Of a stretch of 64,000 nucleotides of DNA, positions 23,304-35,368 are shown piece by piece. The stretch covers positions 117,542,752 to 117,606,751 of the forward strand of contig CM051462.1 of NCBI GenBank assembly GCA_028095005.1. The letters are read 5' to 3'. This DNA comes from Rhynchospora pubera (lineage: Eukaryota; Streptophyta; Magnoliopsida; Poales; Cyperaceae). The notes under the pieces were generated by a model. That model saw only the letters and a list, made by a program, of their open reading frames with translations. It ran no database searches and had not been told where the DNA came from. Each line of letters starts with the position of its first letter. The stretch's first letter is position 1. A program made the position numbers and the translations under genes.

Positions 23304-26301
23304 CATTATATGCGTAATTACCATGTATAATCCAATCTTTCTGAATAAATAACTTATGAATCATATTCCAGGCAGCATAAAGTTTTTAAATATATATTAT
23401 TGTGATGAAAATACATAAAATGAATGCAAAAACTATTGAAATGCTCAAATGATGCTCATAATTGCATTATTTGCACTTTATATGCGTAATAACCATGTAT
23501 AATCCAATCTTTTTGAATAAATAACCTATGAATCATATTCAAGACAGTGTAAAGAATTTATATCTAGATTATTTTTAAAAAATAACTTAGAATTAATGCA
23601 GAAATGATTGAAATATTCAAATGATGCTCAAAACAGGATTATTTCCAATTTATATGCATAATTACCTTTATAATCTAATTTGTTTGAATAAATAACATAT
23701 AAATTGTATTCTAGGCTGCATAAAGAGTTCGAATGTAGATTATGGCGAAAATATAACTTAAAATGAATGCAGAAACGATTGAAATGCTCAAATATTGTTG
23801 AGAACAGCATTATTTGCACTCTATATGTGTAATTACAATGTGTAATCCAATCTTTTTAAATAAATAACATATAGATCATATACTAGACAGTATAAAGAAT
23901 TTAAATGCTTATTATTGCTATTAAATGACTTAAAATTAATGCAGAAGCGATTGAAATGCCCAAATGATGCACAGAATTGCATTATTTGCACTTTATATAC
24001 GTAATTACAATGTATAATACAATGTTTTTGAATAAATAACATATGAATTATATTCAAGAGAGTATAAAGAGTTTAAATGTAGATCGTTTTGAAAAAATTA
24101 ATTATATTGAATCCATAAAAGATTGAAATCCTCAAATATTGCTCAGAACAGCATTATTTGCACTTTATATGCGTAATTACCATGTATAATCCAATCATTT
24201 TGTATAAACAACGTACAAAAAATATTCTAGACATTATAAAGAGTTTGAATGTAGATTATTGTGATGAAATAACTTATAATGAATGCAGAAACGATGGAAA
24301 TGCTCAAACGATACTCAGAATTGTATTAGTTGCACTTTATATGCGTAATTACCACGTATATCCAATCTTTTTGAGTAAATAACTTATGAATCATATTCTT
24401 AATAATATAAAATATTTAAATGTACATTCTTGTGAAGAAATAACTTAGAATGATAGAAGAAACGATTGAAGTGCTCAAATATTGCTCAAAATTGCATTAT
24501 ATGCACTTTATTTGCGTAATTACAATGTATAGTCCAAAATTTTTAAATATACAATATATGAATCAAATCTACACAGTATAAAAGTTTAAATATAGATTAT
24601 TATGACGAAATGACTTAGAATGAATATAGAAGCGACTGAAAATGCCCAAATGATGCTCAGAAATGTATTATTTGCACTTTATATGCATAATTACCATGTA
24701 TAATCTAATCTTTTTGAAAAAAATATATAAATCATATTCTAGACTGTATAAAGAGTTTGAATGTAGATTATTGTGAAGAAATGACTTAAAATAAATCCAG
24801 AAACGATTGAAATGCTCAAATATTGCTCAGAACAGCAATATTTGCACTTTATATGCGTAATTACCATTTATAATCAAATAATTTTAAATAAATAACATAT
24901 GAATCATATTCGGGACTGTTTAAAGAATTTAAATGTACATTAGTGTGATGAAAATGAGTTAAAATAAATGCAGAAAGGATTGAAACGATCAAATGATGCT
25001 CGGAATTGCATTAATTGCACATTATATGCCCAATTACAATGTAGAAACGATTGAAATGTTCTATTTATCTACATTAAAATGATGAAATGATTGAAATGCT
25101 CAGTGATCTACATTCAAATGATGCCTAATCACATTGAATGCAGAAACGATTGAAATGCTCAAATGATGCTCTGAACATGATTATTTCCACTTTATATGCA
25201 TAATTACCATATATAATCTAATCTGCTTCAATAAATAACATATAAATCGTACTATAGACTGGATAAAGAGTTTGAATGTACATTATTGTGAAGAAAGGAC
25301 TTAGAATGAATTCAGAAACGATTGAAATGCTCAAATATTGTTCAGAACAGCATTATTTTCACTCTATATGTGTAATTACCACGTATAATCCGATCTTTTT
25401 AAATAAATATCATGTGAATCTTATTCTAGACAGTATAAATATTTTAAATGTTTATTATTTCGACAAAAAAGACTTAGAATTAATGCAGAAGCGATTGAAA
25501 TGCCCAAATGATGCTCAGAATTGCATTATTTGCAATTTATATGCGCGATTACCATGTATAATTAATTTTTTTTAATATATAGCATATGAATCGTATTCTT
25601 GACAGTATAAAAAGTTTAAATGTAGATTTTTGTGATGAAATAACTTAGAATGAATGCATAAATGATTGAAATGCTCAAATGAAACTCATAATTGCATTAT
25701 TTACATTTTATATGCGAAATTATCATGTATAATCCAATCTTTTTGAATAAATAACATATGAATCGTATTCTAGACTCCATAAAGAGTTTGAATGTAGATT
25801 ATTGTGAAAAAGAAATAACTTCGAATGAATGCAGAAACGATTGAAATGCTCAATGATGCTCCGAACATGATTATTTCCACTTTATATGCATAATTACCGT
25901 ATATAATCTAATCTGTTTTAATAAATAACATACAAATCGTACTCTAGACTGCATAAAGAGTTTGAATGTACATTATTGTGAAGAAAGGACTTAGAATGAA
26001 TTCAGAAACGATTGAAATGCTCAAATATTGTTCAGAACAACATTATTTGCACTCTATATGCGTAATTACCAAGTATAATCCTATCTTTTTAAATAAATAA
26101 CCTTTGAATCATATTCTAGACGGTATAAAGAGTTTAAAGATATATTATTGGGAAGAAATGACTTAGAAAGATTGCAGAAATTATTGAAATGCTCAAATAT
26201 TGCTCAGAACTGCATTATTTACACTTTATATATGTGTAAGTACGTTATATAATCCAATGTTTTTAAATAATCAAAATATGAATCAAATTCTAGACATTAT
26301 A
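23304..26301. repeat. 172-bp satellite array, third block
   Basis: Resumes the monomer broken by the retrotransposon and continues for about 3.0 kb in the same orientation. Two segments containing the shared word GAACATGATTATTTCCAC lie 690 bp apart (about 25171 and 25861), which is four monomers, so there is a local multi-monomer repeat. Around 25020-25140 the monomers are scrambled and shortened. The stretch of about 24000-25040 recurs at about 30020-31218. The block ends in a TTATA target site. Confidence 0.9.
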
Positions 26302-26727
26302 TGACGCCGTTCGGATTGGGAGACTTAGAGAAACCAACAAGCTTAACAATACATCACTAGAAGAGGAGTAAGAACTCGACCCAACAGTGGATAAAAGAGG
26401 AGATAAACTCAACTCACAAGCAAAATTCGTAATAATTCAATAATCTCCTTATTACATCATGATATTCAGCTTATATAGCATTCTACTACATTGAAAACCC
26501 ACTACACATTAATATAATATCTCAACCACTTTTTCTAATACCAAAACACATTAAATAAACTCTTAGAAGACCACAAAGATAGCACAAATTATCATAACAG
26601 ATTATTAACTCACTTTTGACTAATTAAAACTCAAAATAACTCCCAACTAACTTATTAATAACTTCTGACTGCTCCTTTGATTGGATGACATGAGTCAGAT
26701 AATTAGTCAGTATCTTGATCGGTGTCA
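26302..26727. mobile_element. Solo LTR, 426 bp
   Basis: Begins TGACGCCGTTCGG and ends GATCGGTGTCA. The ends are TG and CA with a short imperfect inverted repeat (TGACGCC and TGACACC). It is flanked on both sides by TTATA (26297-26301 and 26728-26732), and removing it restores a normal satellite monomer (GACATTATAAA). The size, ends and 5-bp duplication fit a solo LTR left by recombination; a very small LTR element is the alternative. There is no coding content. It cannot be assigned to Copia or Gypsy from this sequence. Confidence 0.8.
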
Positions 26728-28641
26728 TTATAAAAAGTTTAAATATAGATTATTGCGAAAAATTACTTAGAATGAATCCAGAATCGATTGAAATACTCAA
26801 ATATTGCTATGAACAGCATCATTTGCACTTTATATGCGTAATTACCATATATAAACCAATCCTTTTGAATAAATAACATATGAATCATATTCTAGACAGT
26901 ATAAAGAGTTTGAATATAGATTATTGTGATGAAATGACTTAGAATGAATGCAGAAACGATTGAAATCCTCAAATGATGCTCAGAATTGCATTATTTGCCC
27001 TTTATATGCGCAATTACAACGTATAATCCAATATTTTTGAATAAATAGAATATGAATCATATTCTTGACAGTATAAAAGGTTTAAATGTACATTATTGTG
27101 ATGAAATGACATAGAATGAATGTATAAACGATTGAAATGCTCAAATGATGCACAACATTACATTATTTGCACTTTATATGCGTAATTACCATGCATAATA
27201 CAATCTTTTTGAATAAATAACATATGAATCATTTTTAAGATAGTATAAAATGTTTAAATGTAGATTATTGCGACAAAATGACTTAGAATTAATGCAGAAG
27301 CAATTGAAATGCCCAAATGATGATCAGAATAACATTATTTGCACATTATATGTGTAATTACCATGTATAATCCAATCTTTTTGAATAAATGACATACGAA
27401 TCATATTCTAGACAGTATAAAGAGTTTAGATGTAGATTATTGTGATGAAATGACTTAGAATAAATGCAGAAACGATTGAAATCCTCGAATGATGCTCATA
27501 ATTGTATTATTTTGCAATTACCATGTATAATCTAATCTTTTTCAATAAATAGCATATGAATCAGATTCTTGACAGTATAAAACGTTTAAATATAGATTAT
27601 TGTGAAGAAATAAATTAGAATGATTGCAGAAACGATTGAAATGCTCAAATATTGCTCAGAATTGTTTTATATGCACTTTATGTGCGTAATTACGATGTAT
27701 AATCCAATATTTTTAGATAAAAAACCTCTGAAATAAATTTTAGACAGTATAAAGAGTTTATAAATGTAGATTATTGTGATTAAATAACTTAGAATTAATG
27801 CAGAAATAATTGAAATGCTCAAATAAAGCTCAGAACTGCATTATTTGCACTTTATATGCATAATTACCATGTATAGTTTTATTTTTTTGAATAAACAACA
27901 TATAAATCAAATTCTAGACGTTATAAAGAGTTTGAATGCAGATTATTGTGAAAAATTGACTTAGAATGAATCCTGAAACGATTGAAATGCTCATATATTG
28001 CCCAGAACTGCAAAAATTGCACTTTATATGCATAATTACCATGTATAAACCAATCTTTTTAAATAAATAACATAAGAATCATATTCTAGACAGTATATAG
28101 AGTTTGAATGTACATTATTGTGATGAAATGACTTAAAATGAATGAAGAAACGAGTGAAATTCTCAAATGACCCTCAGAATTGCATTATTTGCACTTTATA
28201 TGCGTAATTACAATGTATCATCCAATCTTTTTGAATAAATAATATATGAATTATATGCAAGTCAGTATAAAGAGTTTAAATGTAGAATATGGTGAAAAAA
28301 TTTAGAATGAATTAAGAAACGATCGAAATCCTCAAATATTGCTCAGAACAGTATTATTTGCCATTTATATGCGTAATTACAATGTATAACCAAATCTTTC
28401 TGAATAAATAACTTATGAATCATATTCTAGACAACATAAAGTAATTAAATATAGATTATTGTGATGAAATGACTTAAAATGAATGCCGAAAGGATTGAAA
28501 CTATCAAATGATGCTCAGAATTGCATTAATTGCACATTATATGCCGAATTAAAATGTATAATAGAATCTTTTTGAACGAATAACATATGAATCATATTCT
28601 AGACATTATAAATAGTTCAAATATAGATTTTTATGTTGAAA

Positions 28642-28928
28642 GGGGAACGTACTCGTGAAGAAAATGATCTCTATATTGAAATGAAAGAATCCGGGGTGAT
28701 TAATGAGAAAAATCTTTCCGAATCAAAAGTGGCTCTAGTCTATGGTCAAATGAATGAACCCCCGGGAGCTCGTATGAGAGTTGGTTTAACTGCCCTAACT
28801 ATGGCGGAATATTTCCGAGATGTTAATAAACAAGATGTGCTTTTATTCATCGACAATATCTTTCGTTTCGTCCAAGCAGGATCAGAGGTATCTGCTTTGT
28901 TAGGTAGAATGCCTTCCGCAGTTGGTTA
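28642..28928 (+). pseudogene. atpB: Nuclear plastid-DNA insertion: internal atpB fragment
   Basis: About 287 bp reading without a stop as an internal part of the beta subunit of chloroplast ATP synthase. Recognisable segments are ESGVINEKN, ALVYGQMNEPPGARMRVGL, AEYFRDVN, LLFIDNIFRFVQAGSE and ALLGRMPSAVG. It starts at GERT and ends at the Tyr codon after SAVG. The gene start, the P-loop and the rest of atpB are absent, so it cannot make a subunit. It is GC-richer than its surroundings and sits in a satellite monomer whose uninterrupted relative is at about 12800-12840. At the junction only about three satellite bases (GAC) are lost and there is no target duplication, which fits end-joining of organelle DNA. 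It is a fragment moved into the nucleus, not a nuclear gene. Confidence 0.9.
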
Positions 28929-30626
28929 GAATGCAGAAACGATTGAAATGTTCAAATGATTCTCGAAACAGCATTATTGGCATTTTATATGTATAATTAC
29001 CGTGTATAATCCAATCTTTTCGAATAAATAACATATGAGTCATATTATAGATAGTATTAAGAGTTTGAATGTAGATTATTGTGATGAAATGACTTAAAAT
29101 GAATGCAGAAACGATTGAAATACTCAAATGATGTTCAGAACTGCATTATTTGATCTTTATAAGCATAATTACCAGGTACAGTCAATTTTTTTTTAATAAA
29201 TAACATATGAATCATATTCTAGACAGTATAAAATGTTTAAATATAGATTATAGTGAAGAAATGACTTTGAATGATTGCAGAAATGATTGAAATGGTGAAA
29301 TATTGCTCAGAACAGCAATATTTGCACTTTATATGCGTTATTACCATGTATAATCCAATCTTTTTAAATAAATAACATATGAATCATATTCTAGACAGTA
29401 TAAATAGCTTAAATATACATTATTATTATGAAATGACTTATAATGAATGAAGAAAGGATTGAAATGATAAAATGATTCTTAGAATTGCATTATTTGCACA
29501 TTATATGCCTAATTACAATGTATAATCCAATCTTTTTGAACAAATAGCATTTGAATAATATTATGGACATTATAAATAGTTTAAATGTAGATCACTGTGA
29601 TGAAATGACTTAGTATGAATGCAGAATTGATTGAAATGTTCAAATGATTCTCAAAACAGCATTATTGCCACTTTATATGCGTAATTACCATGTATAATCC
29701 AATATTTTTGAATAAATAACATGTGAATCATATTTTAGACAGTATAAGGAGTTTGAATGTAGATTATTGTGATAAAATGACTTAGAATGAATGCAGAAAC
29801 GATTGAAATGCTCAAATGATGTTCAGAACTTCATTATTTGCACTTTGTATGCATAATAACCATGTATAATCTAATAATTTTGAATAAACAACATATAAAT
29901 CTTACTGTAGACTGCATAAAGAGTTTGAATGTGGATTATTGAGAAGATATGACTTAGAAGTAATCTAGAAACGATTGAAATGCTCAAATATTGCTCAGAA
30001 CAGCAATATTTGCACTTTAAATACGTAATTAAATGTATAATACAATCTTTTTGAATAAATAACATATGAATTACATTCAAGAGAGTATAAAGAGTTTAAA
30101 TGTAGATTGTTTTAAAAAAATTACTTATAATGAATCCAGAAACGATTGAAAATCCTCAAATAATGCTCAGAACAGCATTATTTGCACTTTATATGCGTAA
30201 TTACCATGTATAATCCAATCATTTTGTAAAAATAACGTACAAAATATATTCTCGACATTATAAAGAGTTTGAATGTAGATTATTGTGATGAAATAACTTA
30301 GAATGAATGCAGAAATGATTGAAATGCTCAAACGATGCTCAAAATTGTATTAGTTGCACTTTATATGCATAATTACCACGTATAATCCATACTTTTTGAG
30401 TAAATAACATATGAGTCATATTCTTAATGGTATAAAATGTTTAAATGTAAATTATTGTGAAGAAATAACTTAGAATGATTGCAGAAACGATTGAAGTGCT
30501 CAAATATTGTTCAGAATTGCATTATGTGCACTTTATTTGCGTAATTACAATGTATAGTCCAATATTTTTAAATATACAATATAAGAATCAAATTCTACAC
30601 AGTATAAAGAGTTTCAATGTAGATTA

Positions 30627-30779
30627 TGTGTTTGGATCGTTGGAAGAAAGAAGAAGAAGAAGAAAGAAGAAGAAAAAAAATTATAAACAATCCAAATTAT
30701 TCACAAAGTTACACACTTCCCAATACTTCTTCCCACTTCTTCCCTTCTTCCCTTCTTCCCACACCTATCCAAACGCACA
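30627..30779. mobile_element. Tourist-like MITE in the satellite
   Basis: A 153 bp insertion bounded by TTA on both sides (30624-30626 and 30780-30782). Ends are TGTGTTTGGAT and ATCCAAACGCACA. The interior is purine-rich on the left (GAAGAA repeats) and pyrimidine-rich on the right, so it would fold into a hairpin. The same family occurs at 49329-49479. TTA duplications and these ends fit PIF/Harbinger-derived MITEs. The related satellite segment near 24580-24605 lacks it. Confidence 0.75.
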
Positions 30780-31787
30780 TTATGACGAAATGACTTAGAA
30801 TGAATGCAGAAGTGATTGAAATGCCCAAATGATGCTCAGAACTGCATTATTTGCACTTTATATGCATAATTACCATGTATAATCTAATATTTTTGAATAA
30901 AAAATATAAATCATATTCTAGACTATATAAAGAGTTTGAATGCAGATTATTGTGAAGAAATGACTTAGAATAAATCCAGAAACCATTGAAATGCTAAAAA
31001 ATTGCTCAGAATAGTTATATTTGCACTTTATGTACGTAATTACCGTTTATAATCAAATATTTTTTAAATAAATAACATATGAATCATATTCTAGAATATT
31101 TAAAGAGTTTAAATGTACATAAGTGTGTTGAAAATGACTTAAAATGAATGCCGAAAGGATTGAAACGATCAAATGATGTTCAGAATTGCATTAATTGCAC
31201 ATTATATGCCTAATTACAATGTATAATAGAATCTTTTTGAACAAATAACATATGAATCATATTTTAGACATTATAAATTGTTTAAATATAGATTATTGTA
31301 TTGAAATGACTTAGAACGAATGATGAAATGATTGAAATGCTCAAATGATTCTCGAAACAACATTATTGGCATTTCATATGTATAATTACCGTGTATAATC
31401 CAATATTTTTGAATAAATAACATATGAATCATATTCTGGTCAGTATTAAGAGTTTGAATGTAGATTATTGTGATGAAATGACTTAGAATGAATGCAGAAA
31501 CGATTGAAATACTCAAATGATGTTCAGAACTTCATTATTTGCTCTTTATATGTGTAATTACCATGCATAATCCAATCATTTTTAATAAATAACATATGAA
31601 TCATATTCTAGACAGTATAAAATATTTAAATGTAGATTATAGTGAATAAATGACTTAGAATGATTGCAGAAATGATTGAAACGCTCTAATGATGCCCAAA
31701 ATTGCATTATTTGCCCTTTATATGCGTTATTACCATGTATAATCCAATCGTTTTAAATAAATAAAATATGAATTATATTCTAGACAG

Positions 31788-31826
31788 TATAAAGAGTTTG
31801 AATATGCATTATTCAAACTCTTTATA
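31788..31826. repeat. Fold-back junction inside the satellite
   Basis: A perfect 17-bp inverted repeat (31788-31804 and 31810-31826) around a 5-nt loop TGCAT. The word TATAAAGAGTTTGAATA is part of the monomer; the second arm is the same word inverted. It looks like a local inversion or template-switch scar. Confidence 0.8.
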
Positions 31827-34800
31827 TGCGTAATTAGAAGGAATGCAGAAACGATTGAAATGCTCAAATGATGTTCAGAATTGCATTATTTGCTCTTTAT
31901 ATGCGTAATTACCATGTATAATCCAATCATTTCGAATAAATAACTTATGAATTATATTCAAGACAATATAAATAGTTTAAATGTAGATTGTAGTGAAGAA
32001 ATGATTTCGAATGAATCCAGAAACAATTGTAATGCTCAAATGATGCTCTGAATTGCATTATTTGCACTTTATATGCGTAATAATAATTACTATGTATAAT
32101 CAAATCTTTTTTGATAAACAACTTATGAATTTTATTCTAGACTGTATAAAGAGTTTGAATGTACATTATTGTTATGAAATGACTTTGAATGAATGTAGAA
32201 ACGATTGGAATGCTCAATCGATACTCACAATTGCATTATCTGCACTTTATATGCGTAATTACCATATATAATCCAATTTTTTTGAATAAACGAGATATGA
32301 ACCTTAGTCTGGAAAGTATACATACTTTTAAATGTAGATTATTGCGAGGAAATGACTAAGAATGAATCCATAAACAATTGAAATGCTCAAATGATACTAA
32401 GAATTTGCATTATCTGCACATTATATGCGTAATTACCATGTATAATCTAATCCTTTTTCAATAATAAAAAAGATATATCTTAGTCTAGACAGTATGAAGA
32501 GTATAAATGTAGGATATTTGGATTAAATGACTTAGAATGAATTTAGAAATGATTGAAAGGCTCAAATGATACTCAGAATTTCATTATCTGGACAGTATGA
32601 ATAAATGTGATATGAATCTTATTATGGACAGTATGAATAGTTTAAATGTAGATTATTATGATGAAATGACTATGAATGAATGCAGATATGATTGAAATGC
32701 TCAAATGATAACTCAAAAGTGCATTATCTGCACTTTATATGCGTAATTACCATGTATTATCCAATCTTTTTTAATAAACAAAATATGAATCTAAGTCTAG
32801 ACAATATGAAGAGTTTAGATGTAGATTATTGGTATGAAATGATGTAGAATGAATCTAGAAACGATTGAAATGCTCAAATGATACTCAGAATTGCATTATC
32901 TGCACTTTATATGTGTATACCATATATAATCTAATTTTTTTGAATAAACAAGATATAAATCTCAGTCTGGGTCGTATAAAGAATTTAAATGTAGATTATT
33001 GTCATGAAATGACTTAGATTGTATCCAAAAAGGATTGAAATGCTTAAATGATACTCATAATTGCATTATTTGCACTTTATATGCGTAATTACCATGTATA
33101 ATCCAAAATTTTTGTATAAAAAAGATATGAATCTTAGTCTGGAAAATATAAAGAGTTTAAATGTAAATTATTATGATGAAATGACTTAGAATAAATGCAG
33201 AAATGATTGAAATGCACAAATGATACTCAGAATTGCATTATTTGCACTTTATATGCATAATTGCCATGTATAGTACAATCTTTTTTAATAAACAAGATAT
33301 AAATCTTAGTCTGGATAGTATAAAGTGTTTAAATATAGATTATCGTGAAGAAATGACTTAGAATGAATCCAGAAACGGTTGAAATGCTCAAATGATACTC
33401 AAAATTGCATTATGTGCACTTTATATGCGTAAATACCATGTATAATCAATTTTTTTTTTAATAAACAAGATATGAATCTTAGTTTGGACAATATAAAGAT
33501 TATAATCATAGATTATTGGGATGAAATGACTTAGAATGAATCTAGAAACGATTGAAAGGCTCAAATGATACTCTGAATTGCATTATCTGCACTTTATATG
33601 CATAACCACCATGTTTAATTCAATATTTTTGAATAAACAAGATATGAATCTTAGTCTGGACAGTATAAAGTGTTGAAATGTAGATTATTTCGATGAAATG
33701 ACTTAGAATGAATGTAGAAACGATTGAAATGCTCAATTGATACTCTGAATTGCGTTATATGGACTATATATGCGTAATTACCATGTTTAATCCAATCTTT
33801 TTTTTTTATAAACAAGATATGAATCTTAGTCTGGATAGTATAAAGAGTTTAAATGTAGATTATTGGGATGGAATGACTTAGAATGAATCCAGACACGATT
33901 GAAATGCACAAATGATACCTAGAATTGCATTATGTGCACTTTATATGCGTAATTTCCATATATAATCCAATCTTTTTTAATAAATGAGATATGAATCTTA
34001 GTTTGGACAATATAAAGAGTTTAAATGTTGATTATTGGGATAAAATGACTTATAATGAATCCAAAAACGATTGAAATTCTCAAATGTTACTCAGAATTGC
34101 ATTATCTGCATCTTATATGCATAATTACTATGTATAATATAATCTTTTTGAATAAATAAGATATTAATTTTAGTCTGGACAATATAAAGAGTTTAAATGC
34201 AGATTATTATGATGAAATGACTTAGAATGAATCCAGAAACAATTGAAAGACTTAAATGATAATCAGAATTGCATTATCTGCACTTTATATGCGTAATTAA
34301 CATGTATGATCCAATCTTTTTGAATAAATGAGATATGAATCTTAGTCTGGACAGTATAAAGAGTTTAAATGTAGATTATTGTAATGAAATGACTTATAAT
34401 GAATCCAGAAACAATTGAAATGCTCAAATGATAATAATTGGTGTGACTGTTTTTAATATATTTTGCCAAAAAAGAAAAATAAACATTTTTTAATTATAGA
34501 AATTAGAAAAAATTTATTTTAATTATAAAAATAAACAACTAATTTTTATTATCAAAATAGCGGTAAATAATAAAAAAACATCACGACTTTATTAATACTA
34601 TAGATTAATATGTTATTGTTAATAAGATTCGTTCATTTTTTAACATCTTGATCGGGTATCAAATCAACTTCAAATTTTATAAAATTTATATAAAAATACA
34701 TCACTCGTTAAAATGATGAAGTTCAACGGTTTAGATTGGACATTTACATATTAAAATTTAAAATATTAACGAAAAAATATGTGATATCTTTGACTATTGA

Positions 34801-35111
34801 TTAGTTACCAAGTCCTATTAATAATTGAATAATCATGATTAGTATTAATCATGAATTATATGATCGAGAAGTTAAAAGAAATTAATTTATAATATAATAA
34901 ATTGTGGGATTTCTGATTCAAGAACATAAAAATGTTCTATAAAATACGGAGAAAATATCTGTATAATTGCCACGATTATCTGACTACTTTTCTGATCAAG
35001 TTAAATTAAATTGGTGAAATAGCTAACTTACAAAATTAAATTTATGATTTAAGCCACACAATTGACTACACGATTTGGCCACAGAAGATATGAGGATCAA
35101 TTTTAATAAAA

Positions 35112-35134
35112 AGAGAGAGAGAGAGAGAGAGAGA
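35112..35134. repeat. (GA)n microsatellite
   Basis: A continuous GA run of about 23 bp, followed by GATCGAGACAGACGAGAC. Confidence 0.85.
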
Positions 35135-35253
35135 TCGAGACAGACGAGACTGTCTCCTCCTTCTGCCTCGTCTCCCCCTTCTGACCTGGCGAAGCTCTCG
35201 CCATTCCCTTTCTTTATACGGTGATACTCGAGAGGCTACCTCTGGCTGGAATT

Positions 35254-35368
35254 AGAAATTTGTGTGGGCATTTGTGAAAGAAGTAGGACCTGGAATTAGT
35301 TCTGGGCTTTAGAAATTTGTGTGGGCATTTGTGAAAGAAGTAAGGACCTGGAATTAGTTCTGGGCTTT
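35254..35368. repeat. 57-bp tandem duplication
   Basis: Two adjacent copies of a 57-58 bp unit starting AGAAATTTGTGTGGGCATTT at 35254 and 35311. They differ by a single inserted A. The near identity means the duplication is recent. Confidence 0.9.

Larger units (their letters stand above)
26728..34432. repeat. 172-bp satellite array, fourth block
   Basis: About 7.7 kb of satellite, interrupted by a plastid atpB fragment (28642-28928) and a Tourist-like MITE (30627-30779). Up to about 32.28 kb the monomers carry the variant ACATATGAATCATATTCTAG. From about 32.29 kb to the end most carry AGATATGAATCTTAGTCTGG and GATACTCAGAATTGC instead, a distinct subfamily that also looks more uniform. The block ends abruptly in a monomer near 34432. 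Confidence 0.9.

Noticed and set aside
28633..28929. A functional nuclear ATP synthase beta-subunit gene
   Set aside because: Only an internal piece is present, with no start, P-loop or end, and satellite DNA on both sides.
10498..34432. Many 60-100 codon frames in the satellite
   Set aside because: They are the same monomer read in different phases; 172 is not a multiple of three, so none continues across monomers.
6258..34432. CRISPR-like array of repeats and spacers
   Set aside because: The repeats are contiguous, diverged 172-bp plant satellite monomers with no unique spacers.
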